This document shows, piece after piece, positions 6,101 through 7,599 of a stretch of DNA of 7,599 bases. Position 1 is the stretch's first letter; every line of letters begins with the position of its first letter. The translations under genes and the position numbers were made by a program. The stretch is from DASTHS01 sp035718085. Lineage in GTDB: Bacteria > Actinomycetota > Acidimicrobiia > Acidimicrobiales > Palsa-688. The notes under the pieces are model-generated. The model did not search any database and had not been told where the DNA came from. It was given only the letters and a program-made list of their open reading frames with translations. The stretch lies in contig DASTHS010000319.1 in NCBI GenBank assembly GCA_035718085.1, positions 1 to 7,599 on the forward strand, read 5' to 3'.

Positions 6101-7174
6101 GTGGCGGCCGACCTGGCCCGCCGCATCGGCGAGCCCGTGTCACCGCTCACCTGGTCGCTCGACGACCTGCCCGCCCACCTGCGCATCCGGGTCGAGGTGG
6201 TCGACGCCGACGGGCGGGTCCGCGCCGCGGGTCGCGACGCCCGCGCCCTCGCCGACGACCTGCGCGTCGAGGCGGCCGCCGCCCTGGCCGCAGCCGCGCC
6301 GGGCCTGGACGTCCACGGCGCCACGTCCTGGACCTTCGGCACGGTGGCCCGCCGCGTCGAGGTGGGCGGCGGTGCCGTGGGCTACCCGACACTGGTCGAC
6401 GAGGGCGCCGGGGTCGGCCTGACGGTCACCGACTCCGTCGCCGCCCAGGCCGACGGCATGTGGCGCGGCACCCGCCGTCTCCTGCTGCTCGGCGCCCCCC
6501 TGCCCATGCAGCACCTGCAGCGGCGCCTCACCAACGCGACCAAGCTGGCCCTCGGCCACTGGCCGCAGGGCTTGCCCGAACTGGCGGTCGACTGCGCCAC
6601 CGCCGTCGCCGACGACGTGATCACCGCCGCCGGCGGGCCGCCCTACGACGCCGCCGCCTTCGCCCGCCTGGCCCGGGTCACCGCCGCCGTGCTCGCCGAC
6701 CGCGTCACCGATCTGGTCACCCTGGCCGGCGGCGTCATCGCCGTCGCCGGCCGGCTGGAGGGGCGCCTCGACGAGCTCGACGGTCGCCCCGACATGCGCA
6801 CCGCGGTGACCGACGCCCGCCGCCAACTCGTGGGCCTGGTGCACCCAGGCTTCGTCGCGTCGACCGGCACCGCCCGCCTTCCGCACCTGTTGCGCTACCT
6901 CGACGCCCTCGACCGGCGCCTCGGCCGCCTGCCGGCCGAGGGCCGCCGTGACGCCGAGCGCATGGCGGCCATGGCCGGGGTGCAGGCCCGCTACGACGTG
7001 CTCGCCGACGCCCTCGTGCAGGGGCGGGCGCCGAGGGAGGCCCGCGCCGGGCTCTCGCACGTGCGCTGGATGCTCGAGGAGCTGCGGGTGCAGCTGTGGG
7101 CGGAGTCGCTCGGCACCGCCGAGCCGGTCAGCGTCGCCCGGGTGCGCCGGGCCCTCGACGCCATCGGCGGCTGA
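3143..7174 (+). CDS. hrpA: ATP-dependent RNA helicase HrpA (DEAH box)
   Basis: This full-length protein has 1343 residues (E. coli HrpA is about 1300). Helicase motifs in order are: Walker A GETGSGKT (117-124); motif Ia TQPRR (145-149); DEAH (214-217); SAT (246-248); motif IV VFLPGERDI (~331-339); motif V ATNVAETS (383-390); motif VI QRAGRCGR (431-438). The HA2/winged-helix region spans about 490-640 and the OB-fold about 668-740 (SHVGVRNRERGDYSGARG, SVLARRQPGWVIAGELVET). From about 755 to the end lies the DUF3418 domain, which separates HrpA from shorter DEAH helicases such as HrpB. HrpA unwinds RNA using NTP hydrolysis; in E. coli it has been linked to fimbrial mRNA processing and to handling stalled or collided ribosomes. 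The GTG at 3143 was chosen because the N-terminal helical region before 'LPVSERRDDI' resembles other HrpAs; no strong Shine-Dalgarno sequence precedes it. An Arg/Gly-rich linker (~43-61) and an acidic insert (281-296) are local features. Only 42 nt separate it from tRNA-Glu, so read-through from the tRNA promoter is possible. Confidence 0.96.
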   Translation: MTTARHPAGLGSDLEVVRARLAEAELTDADRARIARRLAAPERRGRRGRTSGRGGAPAGGGPDPARLADELARAEARYAARLAAVPTPTYPEQLPVSERRDDILAAIRDHQVVVVAGETGSGKTTQLPKLCLELGRGVRGMIGHTQPRRIAARSVAERIADELGVDLGGPVGYAVRFDDRVGDTTLVKVMTDGVLLAEVQRDRDLLAYDTVIVDEAHERSLNIDFLLGYLTRLLPRRPDLKLVVTSATIDTARFAAHFAAPVVEVSGRTFPVEVRYRPLVDDAGPTAAEDDEGAERPPPAGAPLGDERDLMTAICDAVGELVADGPGDVLVFLPGERDIRDAADAVREAFPDGLEVLPLYARLTSAEQHKVFRPHRQRRVVLATNVAETSLTVPGVRGVVDVGTARISRYSHRTKVQRLPIEAVSRASADQRAGRCGRVAPGTCIRLYSEADYLGRPEFTDPEILRTNLASVILQMAAIGLGPLDEFPFVEPPDRRAVADGMALLEELGALEPGASRAPGGRAGSVVPRLTGVGRRLARLPVDPRLARMLVEAERLGCVREVTVIVAAMSVQDPRERPPDRVAEAAEAHRRFEVDGSDFLGFVSLYDHLQALQAELSGNQFRRRCRAEFLHVLRIREWQDLVSQLRGVHRAEGITPNREPADPDVVHRALLAGLLSHVGVRNRERGDYSGARGTRFSIGRGSVLARRQPGWVIAGELVETTRTWARTVGRIEPVWLEEAAVHVLSRSWSDPWWDAAAGQAVVDERATLYGLPVVTDRRVPWARVDPAGARAMFVQHALVEGDWNGADRVLARTRERLASIAALEERIRRRDLLAADAARFAFYDAVVPDDVVGARSFERWWRGARSRHPGLLDVPLATLLDPAAPRVDVRAYPDEWVGGGLRLPLRYRFAPGEPDDGVTARVALAALGRLDADRLDWHIPGFRAELVAALVRGLPKAQRRQLGAAADIAADVAAARGPADGPLLDVVAADLARRIGEPVSPLTWSLDDLPAHLRIRVEVVDADGRVRAAGRDARALADDLRVEAAAALAAAAPGLDVHGATSWTFGTVARRVEVGGGAVGYPTLVDEGAGVGLTVTDSVAAQADGMWRGTRRLLLLGAPLPMQHLQRRLTNATKLALGHWPQGLPELAVDCATAVADDVITAAGGPPYDAAAFARLARVTAAVLADRVTDLVTLAGGVIAVAGRLEGRLDELDGRPDMRTAVTDARRQLVGLVHPGFVASTGTARLPHLLRYLDALDRRLGRLPAEGRRDAERMAAMAGVQARYDVLADALVQGRAPREARAGLSHVRWMLEELRVQLWAESLGTAEPVSVARVRRALDAIGG

Positions 7175-7186
7175 GCGCGCCCCCGC

Positions 7187-7213
7187 ACGGTCGCACCGAC
7201 CGTCCTGTCGGTG
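7187..7213. terminator. Two overlapping hairpins between convergent genes
   Basis: The 64-nt gap between hrpA and the minus-strand exporter contains two perfect 7-bp stems that share bases. ACGGTCG (7187-7193) pairs with CGACCGT (7197-7203) around a CAC loop. CACCGAC (7194-7200) pairs with GTCGGTG (7207-7213) around a 6-nt loop. The two cannot form together. They start 12 nt after the hrpA stop and 25 nt after the exporter stop, so they could terminate both transcripts. No T-run is present on either strand. Confidence 0.45.
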
Positions 7214-7238
7214 GTGGCGACGTCCCGGCGGCGGCGGC

Positions 7239-7599
7239 TCACGGCGCCACCTCCACCGGTCGGGCCGCTCCCTCCAGCGCGCTGCCGAGGTTGGCCGCGA
7301 CCACCAGGCCCAGCGCCGTCCACTCGAGCGGGTGCAGGGCCTGGCCGAGCACCACCAGCCCGGCCACCGCGGCCACCGCCGGGTCGACGCTGAGCGCCAC
7401 GCCGAAGGCCCGGGCCGACGTCCGGCGCAGCGCAACCACCTCCAGGGAGTAGGGCACCACCGTCGAGAGCAGCGCCACGGCCAGCCCCCGGCTGGCGACC
7501 GCCGGGGCCGCCAGGGCGGTCCCGGCTGCGGCCACCCCGACGGGGGCGAGCAACGCCGACGCGACCACCAGCGCCAACGCCAGCCCGCCGATGCCCTCG
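7239..7599 (-). CDS. EamA/RhtA-type drug/metabolite exporter, C-terminal portion (5' end outside window)
   Basis: The minus-strand frame is open from the right edge of the window to TGA at 7239-7241, giving about 119 residues. A TTG at 7577-7575 is not the real start because the homologous sequence (EGIGGLALAL) continues upstream. The fragment is a run of hydrophobic segments with short charged turns, matching the last four or so transmembrane helices of a ten-helix DMT-superfamily transporter. The segment STVVPYSLEVVALRR followed by FGVALSVDPAVAAVAGLVVLG closely resembles RhtA and related EamA proteins, where a Pro-Tyr-Ser-Leu-Glu motif and a second 'EPA'-like motif (here DPA) occur. RhtA exports homoserine and threonine in E. 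coli; the substrate here cannot be told. It is convergent with hrpA and ends with a short hydrophilic tail (EGAARPVEVAP). Confidence 0.88.
   Translation of the reverse strand, partial: EGIGGLALALVVASALLAPVGVAAAGTALAAPAVASRGLAVALLSTVVPYSLEVVALRRTSARAFGVALSVDPAVAAVAGLVVLGQALHPLEWTALGLVVAANLGSALEGAARPVEVAP

Noticed and set aside
5053..6951. 632-residue plus-strand open frame overlapping hrpA in another frame
   Set aside because: It consists almost entirely of Arg, Pro, Gly and Ala, typical of a shifted frame in GC-rich coding DNA.
6140..7435. 431-residue minus-strand open frame covering the hrpA 3' end and part of the exporter
   Set aside because: It is antisense to the DUF3418 region and in a different frame from the recognisable EamA/RhtA sequence; no protein-like features.
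1..7599. CRISPR arrays, insertion sequences, toxin-antitoxin pairs or defence genes
   Set aside because: No spaced direct repeats, transposase-like frames, terminal inverted repeats or small paired genes were found.

Overview
This is a high-GC, gene-dense bacterial window. Codon use is strongly biased to G/C in third positions, GTG and possibly TTG starts occur, and the tRNA-Glu resembles those of high-GC Gram-positives. I infer an Actinomycetota chromosome. The protein flavour (YVTN-type lipoprotein, 'glutathione-independent formaldehyde dehydrogenase-like' zinc alcohol dehydrogenase) would suit Acidimicrobiia, but that rank is a guess.

Left part (1-1926, + strand): the 3' end of a kelch-repeat beta-propeller gene is followed after 30 nt by a complete lipoprotein gene. 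That gene encodes a seven-bladed YncE/YVTN-type beta-propeller. The two are probably one operon, making two extracytoplasmic propeller proteins of unknown ligand.

Middle part (1927-3100): a zinc-dependent alcohol/formaldehyde dehydrogenase gene is broken. Its N-terminal half is read in one frame and its C-terminal half in another. About 70 codons, including the structural-zinc loop, are missing at the join, and the expected start codon is absent behind a well-placed Shine-Dalgarno sequence. A GC-rich spacer with a stem-loop and a short tandem repeat then leads to an intact tRNA-Glu(CTC) gene with encoded CCA.

Right part (3101-7599): 42 nt after the tRNA begins a full-length 1343-residue HrpA-type DEAH-box RNA helicase. 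It is followed by a short convergent intergenic region with two overlapping hairpins. The window ends in the 3' part of a minus-strand EamA/RhtA-type drug/metabolite exporter.

Most of the window is ordinary housekeeping and accessory content, and I do not see a clear new multi-gene system. The points most worth a second look are the dehydrogenase lesion with a palindrome exactly at its join, the regularly spaced histidines of the lipoprotein propeller, and the tight tRNA-Glu/hrpA arrangement. Long minus-strand open frames opposite hrpA and the dehydrogenase are treated as composition artefacts.
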